64,000 nt of DNA from Antedon mediterranea (taxonomy: Eukaryota; Echinodermata; Crinoidea; Comatulida; Antedonidae), in the NCBI RefSeq assembly GCF_964355755.1, contig NC_092675.1:14895312-14959311 (forward strand). The letters are read 5' to 3'. Numbering within the stretch: position 1 is the stretch's first letter; every line of letters begins with the position of its first letter. The notes below the pieces were generated by a model that had not been told where the DNA came from, searched no databases, and worked only from the letters and a program-made list of their open reading frames with translations. A program made the position numbers and the translations under genes. Of the stretch, positions 1-11,700 are shown piece by piece.

Positions 1-34
1 TCAAAGTGTGAGCAGGGCAAGCTATTTAACCTGA

Positions 35-1792
35 TTGACAATCTCACTTCAGCAAATCATAAAGCAGATTCTTCCTCTACATGAGTCTTCAGAGGATATG
101 GCTTGTCAATTTTCTGAATTCTTTCGTGATAAGATTCATAAAGTTAAAATTGAACTCGAGAATGACCCTTACAGTGTCGGTAGTGTACATGATAAAAAGG
201 CTGATGTACACTCTTTCAATACTTTTGCTAATGTGTCTCACGAGGATCTACGCAAGATAATAATGGCTTCCAAATCATCTACCTGTCCTCTAGATCCTAT
301 ACCATCAAAGCTTTTGAAGGAATGTCTCGATGAACTCATTCCCACCATATGTGACATTGTCAACAGATCACTATCATGTGGAACAGTTCCTGATATCTTC
401 AAGGCTGCACATTTAACACCACATATTAAGAAACTCTCTTTAGACCCAGAAATATTGAAGAATTACCGTCCAATCTCCAATCTATCTTTCATTTCAAAAA
501 TACTTGAGAGATGTGTTGCCGCTCAGTTAACTAAACATCTTGTAACAAATGACCTGCACGGCAAGAGACAATCAGCCTATCGTAAACACCATTCTACTGA
601 AACCTCTCTGATTCGTGTCATTAATGATTTACTTCGCGCTGTTGATGTACACAGTGAAGCAGTACTAGTGTTACTTGATCTAACTGCAGCATTTGATACC
701 ATAAATCACAAAATATTACTGCAGAGACTATCAAATCGGTATGGAGTCGATGGCACAGTTCTCAAGTGGTTTCAATCATACATGCTCAACCGCACTCAAT
801 CCGTTGCTATTAAAGAGTCAACATCGAATCCGTCTCCGCTACTGGATGGTGTTCCACAGGGGTCTGTACTGGGCCCTCTGTGTTTCACGCTTTATACATC
901 GCCATTAGAAGATATTGTTAGTTCTTATGATGGAGTTGAGCTGATGGTGTACGCGGATGATACACAACTGTATATGATGTTTAATCCTTTGCAAACAGAT
1001 AGTGCTATTTCACAACTTGAATCTTGCATCCAAGAAGTCAAGAAATGGATGGTAGTCAATAAACTCAAACTTAATAGCAGCAAAACAGAGGTACTTCACA
1101 TCACCTCCCGGTTTTTGCGGAACAGTAACAAAATTGACCAAATTCAGGTTGGCTCGGAGTTCGTTCTAACGGTTCCTTCTGCACGCAATCTTGGCATTAC
1201 AATCGACAACAAGCTAAGTATGTCGGGACACATTAATAATATCTGCAAGTCAGCTAACTTTGCGCTCAGGAAAATCGGTCAAGTTCGCAAGTACCTTGAT
1301 AGAGCATCTGCTAAAAAGCTCATTCACGCGTTTGTTAGCTCGCGTCTTGACTGTTGCAACAGTCTTTTATGTGGCTTACCTGACTATGAGATTGCAAAAC
1401 TCCAGCTAGTTCAAAACACTGCTGCAAGGATGATCACTTTGACTAAAAAGTGGCACAGTATTACACCGGTGTTGAAAGAGCTTCACTGGCTGCCAGTGTG
1501 TAAGAGAATAACGTTTAAAATCTCGCTGATCACTTACAAAGCGTTACATGGGCTTGCCCCTGATTATATTCGCGAGCTCATTTCTGAATACATCCCGTCG
1601 CGCTCTTTAAGGTCTGGTGATCAATTTCTTCTAACATTACCAAAATCATCCACTGCTTATGGTAGAAGGTCTTTTGCAGCAATAGCACCTTCATTATGGA
1701 ACAAACTTCCACTCTTTGTGAGACTTGCTCCTTCAGTCAGTATTTTTAAATCACGACTGAAAGCCCATCTGTTCTCATCCGGTATTAATTAA
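35..1792 (+). CDS. Reverse transcriptase of CR1/L2-type element (5'-truncated, one frameshift)
   Basis: This 585-codon frame holds the RT core in order: NYRPISNLSFISKILE, QSAYRKHHSTETSL, LDLTAAFDTINHKILLQRL (motif A aspartate), GVPQGSVLGPL (motif B), YADDTQLY (active-site YADD at nt 950-961), KLKLNSSKTEVLH, and the CR1-type C-terminal region with ELHWLPVCKRITFK and PSLWNKLP. The frame has no internal stop. Upstream, nt 1-82 in another frame encode KLFNLIDNLTSA, the usual link between endonuclease and RT, so one single-base frameshift lies near nt 70 and the ATG-like start at 35 is not the true start. Enzyme role: target-primed reverse transcription of the element's RNA. Apart from the frameshift the copy looks recent. 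Confidence 0.88.
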   Translation: MTISLQQIIKQILPLHESSEDMACQFSEFFRDKIHKVKIELENDPYSVGSVHDKKADVHSFNTFANVSHEDLRKIIMASKSSTCPLDPIPSKLLKECLDELIPTICDIVNRSLSCGTVPDIFKAAHLTPHIKKLSLDPEILKNYRPISNLSFISKILERCVAAQLTKHLVTNDLHGKRQSAYRKHHSTETSLIRVINDLLRAVDVHSEAVLVLLDLTAAFDTINHKILLQRLSNRYGVDGTVLKWFQSYMLNRTQSVAIKESTSNPSPLLDGVPQGSVLGPLCFTLYTSPLEDIVSSYDGVELMVYADDTQLYMMFNPLQTDSAISQLESCIQEVKKWMVVNKLKLNSSKTEVLHITSRFLRNSNKIDQIQVGSEFVLTVPSARNLGITIDNKLSMSGHINNICKSANFALRKIGQVRKYLDRASAKKLIHAFVSSRLDCCNSLLCGLPDYEIAKLQLVQNTAARMITLTKKWHSITPVLKELHWLPVCKRITFKISLITYKALHGLAPDYIRELISEYIPSRSLRSGDQFLLTLPKSSTAYGRRSFAAIAPSLWNKLPLFVRLAPSVSIFKSRLKAHLFSSGIN

Positions 1793-1818
1793 CTTATTCA
1801 TTCATTCATTTATTCCTT

Positions 1819-2100
1819 CCCCGAAACCTTGACTCAGAAATACCGGGATGGTGTCCGGCGGGGGATAGTTTAACCCTAGCTTAAGTTGTGCATGCTTCAT
1901 TTACTCTCTATTCTTAATTCTGGCCCCGAAACCTTTACTCAGAAATACCGGGATGGTGTCCGGCGGGGAATAGTTTTACCTTAGTTAAGCTTTGTTACAT
2001 TTTTTTTTTTCACATTATTGATTGTCTCCATCCCCGAAACCTCGACTAAGAAATACCGGAATGGTGTCTGGCGGGGGATAGTTTATAACCATTAGTTAAG
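1819..2100 (+). repeat. Three tandem ~105-bp units in the retrotransposon 3'UTR
   Basis: Units begin with CCCCGAAACC at 1819, 1924 and 2032 and share AGAAATACCGGRATGGTGTC followed by CGGCGGGG and a TAGTTT stretch. Spacing is 105 and 108 nt. Each is a possible short hairpin (CCCCG...CGGGG). They belong to the retroelement tail and may be recognised by its RT (inference). Confidence 0.8.
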
Positions 2101-2180
2101 GTCCTATGTAAAGCACCTAGAGGGGTCAGTGATCCATTAGGCGCTATATAAGTACTGTTTATTATTATTATTATTATTAT

Positions 2181-2893
2181 TAAAGGGGTTAGTCGTCCTA
2201 AAGGGGTTAGTCGTCCTAAAGGGGTTAGTCGTCCTAAAGGGGTTAGTCGTCCTAAAGGGGTTAGTCGTCCTAAAGGGGTTAGTCGTCCTAAAGGGGTTAG
2301 TCGTCCTAAAGGGGTTAGTCGTCCTAAAGGGGTTAGTCGTCCTAAAGGGGTTAGTCGTCCTAAAGGGGTTAGTCGTCCTAAAGGGGTTGGTCGTCCTAAA
2401 GGGGTCGGTCGTCCTAAAGGGGTTGGTCGTCCTAAAGGGGTTAGTCGTCCTAAAGGGGTTAGTCGCCCTAAAGGGGTTAGTCGCCCTAAAGGCGTTAGTC
2501 GCCCTAAAGGCGTTAGTCGCCCTAAAGGCGTTAGTCGCCCTAAAGACGTTAGTCGCCCTAAAGGGGTTAGTCGCCCTAAAGGGGTTAGTCGCCCTAAAGG
2601 GGTTAGTCGCCCTAAAGGGGTTAGTCGCCCTAAAGGGGTTAGTCGCCCTAAAGGGGTTAGTCGCCCTAAAGGGGTTAGTCGCCCTAAAGGGGGTAGTCGC
2701 CCTAAAGGGGGTAGTCGCCCTAAAGGGGGTAGTCGCCCTAAAGGGGGTAGTCGCCCTAAAGGGGGTAGTCGCCCTAAAGGGGGTAGTCGCCCTAAAGGGG
2801 GTAGTCGCCCTAAAGGGGGTAGTCGTCCTAAAGGGGGTAGTCGTCCTAAAGGGGGTAGTCGTCCTAAGGGGTTAGTCGTCCTAAGGGGGTAGT
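2181..2893. repeat. 18-bp minisatellite, about 40 units
   Basis: The unit is TAAAGGGGTTAGTCGTCC. It starts at once after the (TTA)n tail of the retrotransposon. Variants are ordered: TCGTCC units first, then TCGCCC units (some with GGCGTT), then GGGGGTAG units, and TCGTCC again at the right edge. Because 18 is divisible by 3, both strands read open for hundreds of bases (PLGRLT or VALKGL-like hexapeptides); I see no sign that this is coding. Confidence 0.95.
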
Positions 2894-2903
2894 GGTCCGG
2901 GTG

Positions 2904-3834
2904 GCGATTTTTTTTTTCGTACATAAGTTGGGGACCCCTCATGAAACGTCACAAAATAAACATGAATAATTCATCAGTTTAATTTGTTGTTTCGTGTGCA
3001 CCCAAGCGTATAGCAACAAGAAGTGATTACACAACTGCGATACGATACTTTCTACAGTAGGCCTAGGATTCTAAGTCAATTCACGTGATTGCCTTCGCGC
3101 ACTCTTCTTCACACAAAATGTGTCGAGTCGAGGCTAATCGACAGCTAGGCAAGACATTAAACTAAGTAGTAATTCATTGGACATAGCCCAAAGAAAGCTT
3201 AGACCCACAAGAATAAAGAATGTGTATAATTTGTGTAATGTATTTTTTTAATTCTGCTATTTTATTATCAAACACAATATGCATGTACTCAAAGGAACTT
3301 TAAAAATGCGCGTATATGAACACATGAGATGGGAAGATTTGACCCACGAGAATAAAAAATGTATTTTTCTGTAATGTTTATTGTTTAATTTTGCTGACTT
3401 ATTACTCGGATTGTGTCATACCAAAGATAGTTACACTATCTTTGGTCATACAACACACACACGTCACACACACCCACACAGCTACTACTAGAATAGACAT
3501 GGGTTTAGAGACTAATAATTAGGCCTAATAGTATTAATAGAAACTATAATTTTAACACGTAATTCTTTAGTAATGAATTATATTAAAAACACCATAAACT
3601 AAAGGCTGATTATTTCGACAATCCACACAAAACGCCGCTATTCTGCTATGAAATCGCACGCCGCAACAACAGCGGAGATAGGCCTAGAATCGTACCGCAC
3701 TTGTGTAATCACTTCTTGTTGCTATACGCTTGGGTGCACACGGAACAAGAAAATTTAACTGATGAATTATTCATGTTTATTTTGTGACGTTTCATGAGGG
3801 GGGTCCCCAACTTATGTACGAAAAAAAAAATCGC
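2904..3834. mobile_element. 931-bp MITE with ~150-bp inverted termini and 9-bp target duplication
   Basis: Left terminus 2904-3053 and right terminus 3687-3834 are near-identical inverted repeats, starting GCGATTTTTTTTT and running through CGTACATAAGTTGGGGACC. The exact 9-bp GTCCGGGTG flanks it at 2895-2903 and 3835-3843. Long termini and a 9-bp duplication fit a Mutator-like (MULE) non-autonomous element; that class is inference. No transposase is encoded. It inserted at the right edge of the minisatellite. Confidence 0.88.
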
Positions 3835-3843
3835 GTCCGGGTG

Positions 3844-5626
3844 GTAAACATCCGGGGGGTAACTGTCTAGGGGTAGGTGTTCTAGAACCACCTGGAGAAT
3901 ATACTAGTCGAATACCATACACCATGTGGCCGGCCGCCAAGAAGGCTTGCGCTGGGGGTACGGCGGTCGGCGATTGTGCGTATAAAAATAAATACTATTC
4001 CAATCGTAAACGTTTACAAATGAAATTTTTTTTTAATTTTATCTTTTCATCATATTTAGTATAACATCACGCTAAAATGCCTTGAAAACTAGGCAGAAGC
4101 AGGTTTCCGTTACGTTAGTACACTGTAGCTAGGCCTAACCTACTCAGGCCTATTAACGATATGTACAATCTGTGTGGTGAGGCATATATGTCCGGTGTAT
4201 AAGACGCACCCTTAATTTAGAGGTCAAATTTGCGTGTCAAAAGTGCAAGTTATATACACCGAAATATACGGTATACAACTTTTCTTTTTTTAATGAATGT
4301 CCATTTCAATTTATTCATCAAAGATCAACCAATTCAAAACAACACTAAAACATGCTTCAACAGAAATCTGTATGCAAAACCAATCTTTACATAACATTGC
4401 GGTCTTCAAAATTCAACATAATCATTCTCAATAATCATATTATCTATACGTAGTAGATGAACTGTCTGGATTCGGCTGGCTGTAATCAGTGTTAAGGCTA
4501 CAAGTTTATAAGTTAAATCCCGTCCTGAGCTGACAAGTAGGCTGTAATGTTCGAAGATATTTCAGCAAATCACCTACATTCCATATATCATTATATCTTG
4601 GTTGAGGTGGTTTAAGATTAAATACGCCTTTCATAAATCTGGACACTAATGGATGATTAATAATTGGGATATTCCCCTCAAGAGTAACAAAAGACGATAA
4701 TGCACTCCTTGCTGTATTGAGTGCACTAACCTATCCCACTTCACTTTTCTTCACTCTATAGTTCACTATGTCTGTCGGTTCCTCTGTCGGTCTGGTATCA
4801 CTATGCGTTTTATCGCTTTTCTGTACTTTTTGAACTGTTTTGATGTCAACATGTGGGCATTTACGTGAAATTGTGCACCTCCTATTGTGAATGACGTTTG
4901 AGTTGCGCAACGTGATTTACGCGCGATTTAACGATTTTCTTGTATTTAACATAGGTCAAAAACCAAATAACATTTTAAATTGAAACTTTGCAAAAGTTTA
5001 ATTTATATCGGGCGCTAACTTTCTGTTGAAAAAAAATGTGTGTTTTACTCAATGTTACGCGCGCACGCGCATTTAAAATTTTAAAATGCACAAAATTATT
5101 TTTTAATTTTTTTGATGAAAAAGTTAAAAAAATCGTCAAAATTATGCCTTTTTAGTCGCGTGGACGCGACTCTATAGTTCACTATGTCGGTCGGTCTGTC
5201 TGTCGGTCTGTCTGTCAGTCCGGTATCACTATGCATTGTAGCACGCGACTTAATGGCTGTTGGCCTTGTTTTAATATCTCTTTTTTTTTTTTGCTGACTT
5301 GATCTACACAGAATATGAAAAGGAATATAGAGGCCTAAATTGCTACTACAGAATTTTTTATCGCATAATTTATTTTTCTGGTGTTGTAGACAACAATTAC
5401 CAATTAAGGCACACATTTTACTGATCGAAAAACAAGAATTGCCATTAGTTGTACAGTTCAGTGTGCATATAGGAAACAATTTGAAGCATGGTAGACTGTG
5501 ACGACAGCTTCCACACTAATATTGCATGCATGATTAACCATGTTTATAGCCTAAAACTATTAAGAGCCTCCTGTAGACAGAGTTCCTATATCATTAATAA
5601 AAAAGCTTATTGTCATTTCTTTACAG
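3844..5626. other. AGL upstream region, no gene recognised
   Basis: Contains a decayed repeat near 4190-4290 (GTATAAGACGCACC ... ACACCGAAATATACGGTA, a common dispersed invertebrate element), and two related CTATAGTTCACTATGTC repeats at 4756-4810 and 5170-5235. A small palindrome AGTCGCGTGGACGCGACT lies at 5153-5170. A noncoding AGL exon and promoter may lie here or further upstream, but nothing decides it. Confidence 0.5.
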
Positions 5627-5719
5627 TATCTACTGAACTAACAATGATTGAGCAAATCAGACAACTAAAACTTAATCTTAATGAATTTCTTGAAACAACG
5701 TTACACTCACTTAAAAAAG
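5627..5719 (+). CDS. AGL: AGL exon 1 (first coding exon, residues 1-26)
   Basis: Acceptor TTACAG ends at 5626 and donor AAAG|GTAAAT is at 5719/5720. ATG 5644 is chosen because the frame upstream of 5627 is intron; an open frame running back to 5488 is therefore not part of the protein. It encodes the short polar N-terminus ending in LKKG. Ends in phase 1. Confidence 0.85.
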
Positions 5720-8700
5720 GTAAATTCTTATTTAAAGTGTACAACAATTAATAACCATTTTGCTATCACAATTTTAGTGACTGCAGTGATCATACACTAA
5801 ACAGAAGTAACTACAGTATACAATACTCATGGCACTACTGATACTTCATGAAATGTATTCCTCAACAAAAATGATGTAATTACTCTTGATGCCATGGCAT
5901 CATGGTTACTCTCTGGATGCCATTTGAGTTTTTACTCGCAATGCTAAACAAATCTTTATGGGCTCCCGGGTTAATTGTTTGTTATCTTCCTTTTTTTTTA
6001 GGTTGGATTTTACATTTTGTTCTTGGATCTGCTTTACAAGCAAGTAAAGTACGTGTTTTTACCAATCATCCACCTGATTCATCTAAGACTTTCAATCGCA
6101 ATGAATTTTATGAGTTGAATTGGGCCAGCAATGTGAAGTCAAAATGTGACACCTCCGACAACTTCTGTCCATTGCTCATACGTCAAGCTGGTTCTTACCA
6201 ATATTATTTTACGCATCAAGATGGGTAACTATTTTACTGCTGTTTCTATTTTAAGCAGGTTACAATTGTTTGCATCACAGGACTATAATAGGACTATTAT
6301 CCCTATTATTACTAGCAACAAAATCTGTGTCTTGGATTCTGTTTAATTTTAAGTTGTAAAAAATGGGTGGTGGTCAGTTTGGTATGATATTTATCATTGA
6401 GACCAAGTGAGGAGTGCAGGTGAGGTGAATGGTGGTACATTGCATTCTATGTAAAGGAGAAGTCCCCCTAATGTTAAGCTCTGTCAACACTAGATTGATA
6501 GTGTAGACAAAAAATGTGTGATGTGCCCAAATATGGTAGTCATTTTTGTACATCTTGTCCATACTGGGCTCGCACTGGCCGATCACCATCGGCGAAAACG
6601 TTTCCAGATTGGCGAAAAATAAAACGGCTGCTTTAGCCATTTTGGCGATGATATATTATAAAATAGGTAATCAAATAATCAATTTGATGAAAGCATAAAG
6701 TCCAACTAAACGGTCCATTTAATCGATCTCCAAGCATTTATTTTGTTTGTTATCATGTTATTTACTTCAAGATCTATCTTTCGTCAACTTGTTTCGTTGT
6801 ACCAGGCGTCTCTTTGTTATTTCAATATGATGGAGATAGCAGAGGTAGTCTCCACAGAGAGACAGACATTACACACATGGATGATGAAGTCTATCCAAAC
6901 TATCATGGGTTGTGCGCTGCACAAACAAGGACAGCCGACGGTCGGCTATTTACCGGGATTGTCGCTGCGTAGCGGTGACGGTGAGTGACCGTGAAGTCTT
7001 AGGACACGATTTTCGCGTGGTACAGAAGCCATCAGACAAACTTGACCGGCCAAGCGTAAAAATCAAAAATAACATAGCGTTCAGGGGATTTCAGAAAACT
7101 CTAAAATGTTACTTATTAAATTGATAACTGTATGAATGTTGTGTGATTAAAATAGCCTGGGTGCAGAACAATTATTATACACATTTGCACGAAAAAAGTA
7201 TATGAAAATTTTTTTTGGTTTTTCTAATAGAGTATACCATATGGAATGTCAGAAAAAAAATCCTTATCCCAGGGTCTTGGTGAAAATTTTTTATGGCACT
7301 TTTAAATTTTGGCCTATATAACACACACAAATTCCTATTAACATACACAAATACCTATATATAGGGGATAGGGAAAATCAATTAACAGTTTTTGTTACTT
7401 GCAGTTGTGTTTTAATGATTAAAATTAGTAGAGGCTTACTTTAATAACTACTTCTCATAGTAGTTGATGAATCAAGTCGATACGATGACATCATCATGCC
7501 AGAATCCAATATGGCGTCCAATTTGGCGGGAAAAACAGGGTATTGCTAAACCCCCGCAAACCCCTGGAAACCTAAAAAAAAAACATAGAAAACCTCACCG
7601 AACCGACATAAAAGTGATTGAATCATGGAGTGTACGCCCCACTGGGTATGTCCATGTAAAAAAAAATAAAATTTCTACTGTTAACTACTTATTTTTGGGA
7701 TAAAACTTCTTCAACAAGACCGATTCATTTTGATAAATAAAGAAATTGGACTTTAGCCATTTTGGCTATAGATAAACTGATTTAACTGAAAAAAATATTT
7801 TGACTTGTCGCCAAATGGCTAAACAAAATTAAATGTTAGTACTAATTACAGTTGAACCTCTGTGAGTGGCCACCTCCCGTAAGCGGCCACCTCCCGTAAG
7901 CGGCCACCTCTCGTAAGCGGCCACCTCCCGTAAGCGGCCACCTCCCGTAAGCGGCCACCTCCCTTAACTGCCGCACTTTCAAAATCCTGTTTATTCTTCC
8001 TGTGTAATTAGTGCATTTGGTACCTCCCGTAAGCGGCCACTGCCACTTTATTTACTAAAAATTAGATTTTTTCTAGGGTACCTCCCGTAAAGTGGCCACC
8101 CGAAAAATTTGTATTGACTTTTGACAACAAAAATACAACTTTGAAACTTAATGTGCTTTATATATTATTATTAGCTTTATTTCAAAGTGGTTCGAAAACA
8201 TTTCTGTGAAGGACATTCCTGTGTTTTTTTAATGAGATGAGAAAACTACACAGATACACCATTTTTATATGATAAAAGTTTTTAAAATTTGTTTGAAAAT
8301 TATAAATAATACCGTACTAAATCACCTGATAATAACCAATCTATATATAAATTATGGTTAATTCTGACATAGGCGAGCACAATGCAAAAACTTCGGTACA
8401 AATCTCCGCCTTGGATACCTACCTTATCTATCTCAGATGTACCGCGAAACGTAGATTTGATAACATTAGTGTTCAGTTCGACGCTATTGTTCCATATTTC
8501 TGTCTTAGGAAGATATTATAAAGAGTTTTTTAACAAAATGTATGATTTCAACAGTAGATTTTCAACTCGATTTCAATTCTTTTTCCGGGTTTACGATAAG
8601 TTCACCTTGCAACAACCTGGTTTAAACTATTTTCTCTTTTTTATACACAAGGGAGCAGTTAAAATAATAGATTTGACACTAAAGGTGACTGGAAACTAGG

Positions 8701-11700
8701 CACTTTCCATCAACAATACAGTGTCCCTTTGGAAGACGAAAAAAAAATCAGATAGTAGGACTGGAGCTTAAGTTGGCCATTAGTCATAGCCATTTCAGTT
8801 TTTTGTTTATTTTAAAACATACCGTGCGTGTGTGAAGGTACAGTAGTTAAAAAATAGAAATTATACTGCAAATTAATTAAATTAATAAAGATCAAATTAA
8901 ATATACGCCATAAAGAATCGGAATATATTGTGGAGAATTGTATTATAAAATTACAGAGGGAGATTTGATGATAAGACATTTTGTTTAAAATCGAGTGAAA
9001 TTCCGAGATGAGTTTTATTGAGTAAGCTGGCAGGAATAACTGTAGGCTATCTTCCTGTGTCCCGTTAGGACCGAGATGTCTGCCCATCTTGCAAGCCGTA
9101 TTGTCTTCTTTCTTGGGCCCACTCTGTCACGGCAGTTAGTTTCAAAAGATGTTTAAATTAAATAATGTATTAATAATTATTAGGATGGTATTTATTTGAA
9201 TAAACGCCTCTCCAATAAAACATTAGTTTGAATAATAATCCCCACCACCCCCAACCCAACTATCTAATAAACGTCCATCCACATTTTATAATAACACAAT
9301 TATACTATTTGTAGTAGAATTCATCGCACTGTTATCTACAATTTACCAAGCATTTGTTATTCTTTTTTACCACTTTTTATATCTATTAGAGGATTTCCTT
9401 TGATTTTATAAATGTTACCATATTATTAAAACTAAAAAATTTAACATATCCCTCGATTAAGCACCTCCCTCAAATGAACTCCGCCTCCCCAAAGGGCCCT
9501 ACCAAACAATGAAAACTATACTTTAAAATGTTAATAATCATCTAAACACTGTGAAACAAAGTAGTTTAGTTTTACGAATGTCAAGCATTTTCAATAATGG
9601 TAACCGACAGAAAACGTAAAAGGAGAACATTATCATTCCAAGAACCATCGTCTACACTTCCTAGAGGGGGAGCGAGCGAAGCGAGCTCACCCTTTAGTAA
9701 AATACAATTAGGTGAAGAATTTAGAGGCCCGTTGCACTAAGGACGAAACATGCACAATATTAAATATTGTGCAGGTTTCAGCAGAACCTCTTAAAGTGGC
9801 CACCTCCTGTAAGCGACCCAAGGGTGGCCGCTTATTGGAGGTTTAACTGTATAATGTTTCAGTTTTGATAATATTTAAGACCTTTAAAATGATTTTGTTT
9901 TTCTTTCAGACTGAAAGAGATTGGGTCGGGTTATTTTGTTGTTGAACCAACATTGTATTTGAAATCTGACTCCCTGTTGTTATTGGATTGTATCACTATA
10001 CAAACTGTTCTTTCAAAATGTCTTGGCCCATTTTCAGAATGGGAGAGTCGTCTTTCTGTCACCAAGAACTCTTTGTACAATATGCTTCATTTTACACCAA
10101 TGCAAGAACTTGGTGGGTCAAATTCCTCTTATTCAATTGCCAATCAGAATAAATTGAGTTCAAGAATAACAGCCGGTAGTGATAAAACCTTTGATGATGT
10201 AAGTGAACTTGTAGAGAAGATGCGACAAGAATGGGGAATGCTGAGTGTAACGGATGTAGTGTGGAATCACACATCCTTTGACAGTGAGTGGTTAAAGAAG
10301 CACCCTGAATGCGGATACAACCCAATCAATTCTCCTCACCTTCGGCCATCTTTTATTCTTGATCGACATCTTAACCAATTCAGTCGTGATGTGATGAAAG
10401 GCAGATGGGAAAGTAAAGGACTTCCACCAGTTATCAATGCAGATAGTCATGTTCAAGTAAGGTATTTTTCCTGATTTTTTGGCCTACTGTATGATGTTTA
10501 CTTGCCAAAATTCTTTCAATTTTCCAATTGACTACAGTATGCCCTCAATCGGCCTGAATTATTATCAGAGTATATAGTCAATTATTATCTGTAATTATTT
10601 ATTATGTTCGTTATCTCAGATTAATGATCCATTGCAGTTCGCGTATCAGCCACTTAAATGTGCTGATGATGCTGTTTTAAGTTTAGTCAATGTAGTTCAA
10701 CATCACATTGCATTTAACACTATGCAACCATCTATCCTAATTTACCTCCGCCAAGGAGGTATATGTAATCGATCGCGTGTGTTTGTCTGTCTGTTTGTTA
10801 CTTGGCCAAATTGAAAATTGGCCAAGTATGTTGATCTGTTTGGTTTGTGTGTGTGTTTGTTTGTTTGTCACTCTAGCGCTCACAGTTTTGATTCGAATGA
10901 CTACCATACATGTCACCTGGTGCAAGGACGACACTGCCCAATTTTGGTTAAAATCTGGACCGCGGTCCCAATTCTGGACCACTTTAAAAAATTATTTTCA
11001 GACCTGCTAGCAGGGGTCCCAAGTCTACCGCTACTTGCGGTAGTCTACCGCTTTTAGTACCCATCTACCGCGCTACCGCAATCTCGACGTTTTCTACCGC
11101 ATTTTGATTTTTTTTACCGCATTTTCAAATTTCCCTATATTTTTGGCCAAATTGATTTACGGTTACACCCAGGCTCAGCCCAGGTCAACAATAGTCAATA
11201 ACCAGACAAAAGTGAGGCAGGATGTTGAAACAATGTCTATTCATGTAGTCTCCATGGTCTATTATTGTATTTTTATTTGTATGCACTGCCTTTGTTAAAC
11301 CGTAACAATAATATAAACATGCACGGTAGGCCTCTAGCCTAGGCCTACTCCTCGATCGATCGATGTCGCTGGTGGGGAATTTCCCAGCGATAAGAAATCG
11401 GCGAAATAGCTCGGCCTACATTTTAATGTTATATCTTTAATGCCAGTGTAATTACGTATGGATAAAACAATATAAAACTCAATGTTTTTCATCTGAAATA
11501 ATATGTTAACAAAATGTAGCAAAAGACGGATTCGAAATAGTTATTTCGATTTTTTTGGGGTTTTAAAATGGTAGCTAGCTAGAGCCTAGAAGTAGAAGCC
11601 CTAGGCTAGGCCTAGGCCTGTGCCTAAAAAAAATGAGTAAATTCTATTGGGCAATACTATCATGTGTAAATATTGTACATTATGTAATTAAGTTAAATTA

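Larger units (their letters stand above)
1..2184 (+). mobile_element. CR1/L2-type non-LTR retrotransposon, 3' part
   Basis: The window opens inside the ORF2 of a non-LTR retrotransposon. After the reverse transcriptase stop (1792) comes a 3'UTR of three repeated units and a terminal sequence ending GGCGCTATATAAGTACTG followed by (TTA)n to about 2183. This type of end, with a short microsatellite instead of poly(A), is usual for CR1/L2-group elements. The 5' end is outside the window. Confidence 0.85.
7849..9849. mobile_element. Non-autonomous pogo/Tigger-like DNA element, 2.0 kb
   Basis: The left end CAGTTGAACCTC at 7849 and right end GGAGGTTTAACTG to 9849 are inverted, both followed inward by AGCGGCCACC-type words (AGTGGCCACC left, GGTGGCCGCTTA right). 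TA lies on both sides (7847-7848, 9850-9851), as expected for the Tc1/mariner/pogo group. No transposase was seen; an open frame at 8382-8699 has no recognisable domain. Confidence 0.7.
6225..9909 (+). other. AGL intron 2
   Basis: 3.7 kb. 6360-7850 is AT-rich sequence with short low-confidence open frames and a dispersed repeat (AATATGGTAGTCATT near 6530, related to sequence near 19010). The rest is the transposon at 7849-9849. Confidence 0.6.

Noticed and set aside
2046-2942. Long open frames on both strands over the minisatellite (PLGRLT and VALKGL repeats)
   Set aside because: They result from an 18-bp unit (multiple of 3) without stops; flanks are retrotransposon tail and a MITE, with no start context or domain.
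5488-5643. Upstream in-frame extension of AGL exon 1 (start at 5488)
   Set aside because: An acceptor TTACAG at 5626 sits inside it and the sequence before is unlike AGL; ATG 5644 gives the normal N-terminal length.
8382-8699. 105-codon frame inside the pogo-like element
   Set aside because: No transposase motif (no DDE or HTH); Phe/Tyr/Leu-rich as expected of random AT-rich DNA.
10737-11057. Overlapping open frames on both strands rich in Cys, Val and Leu
   Set aside because: They lie in a GT-rich low-complexity dispersed repeat (GTTTGTCTGTCTG); no homology or splice logic.
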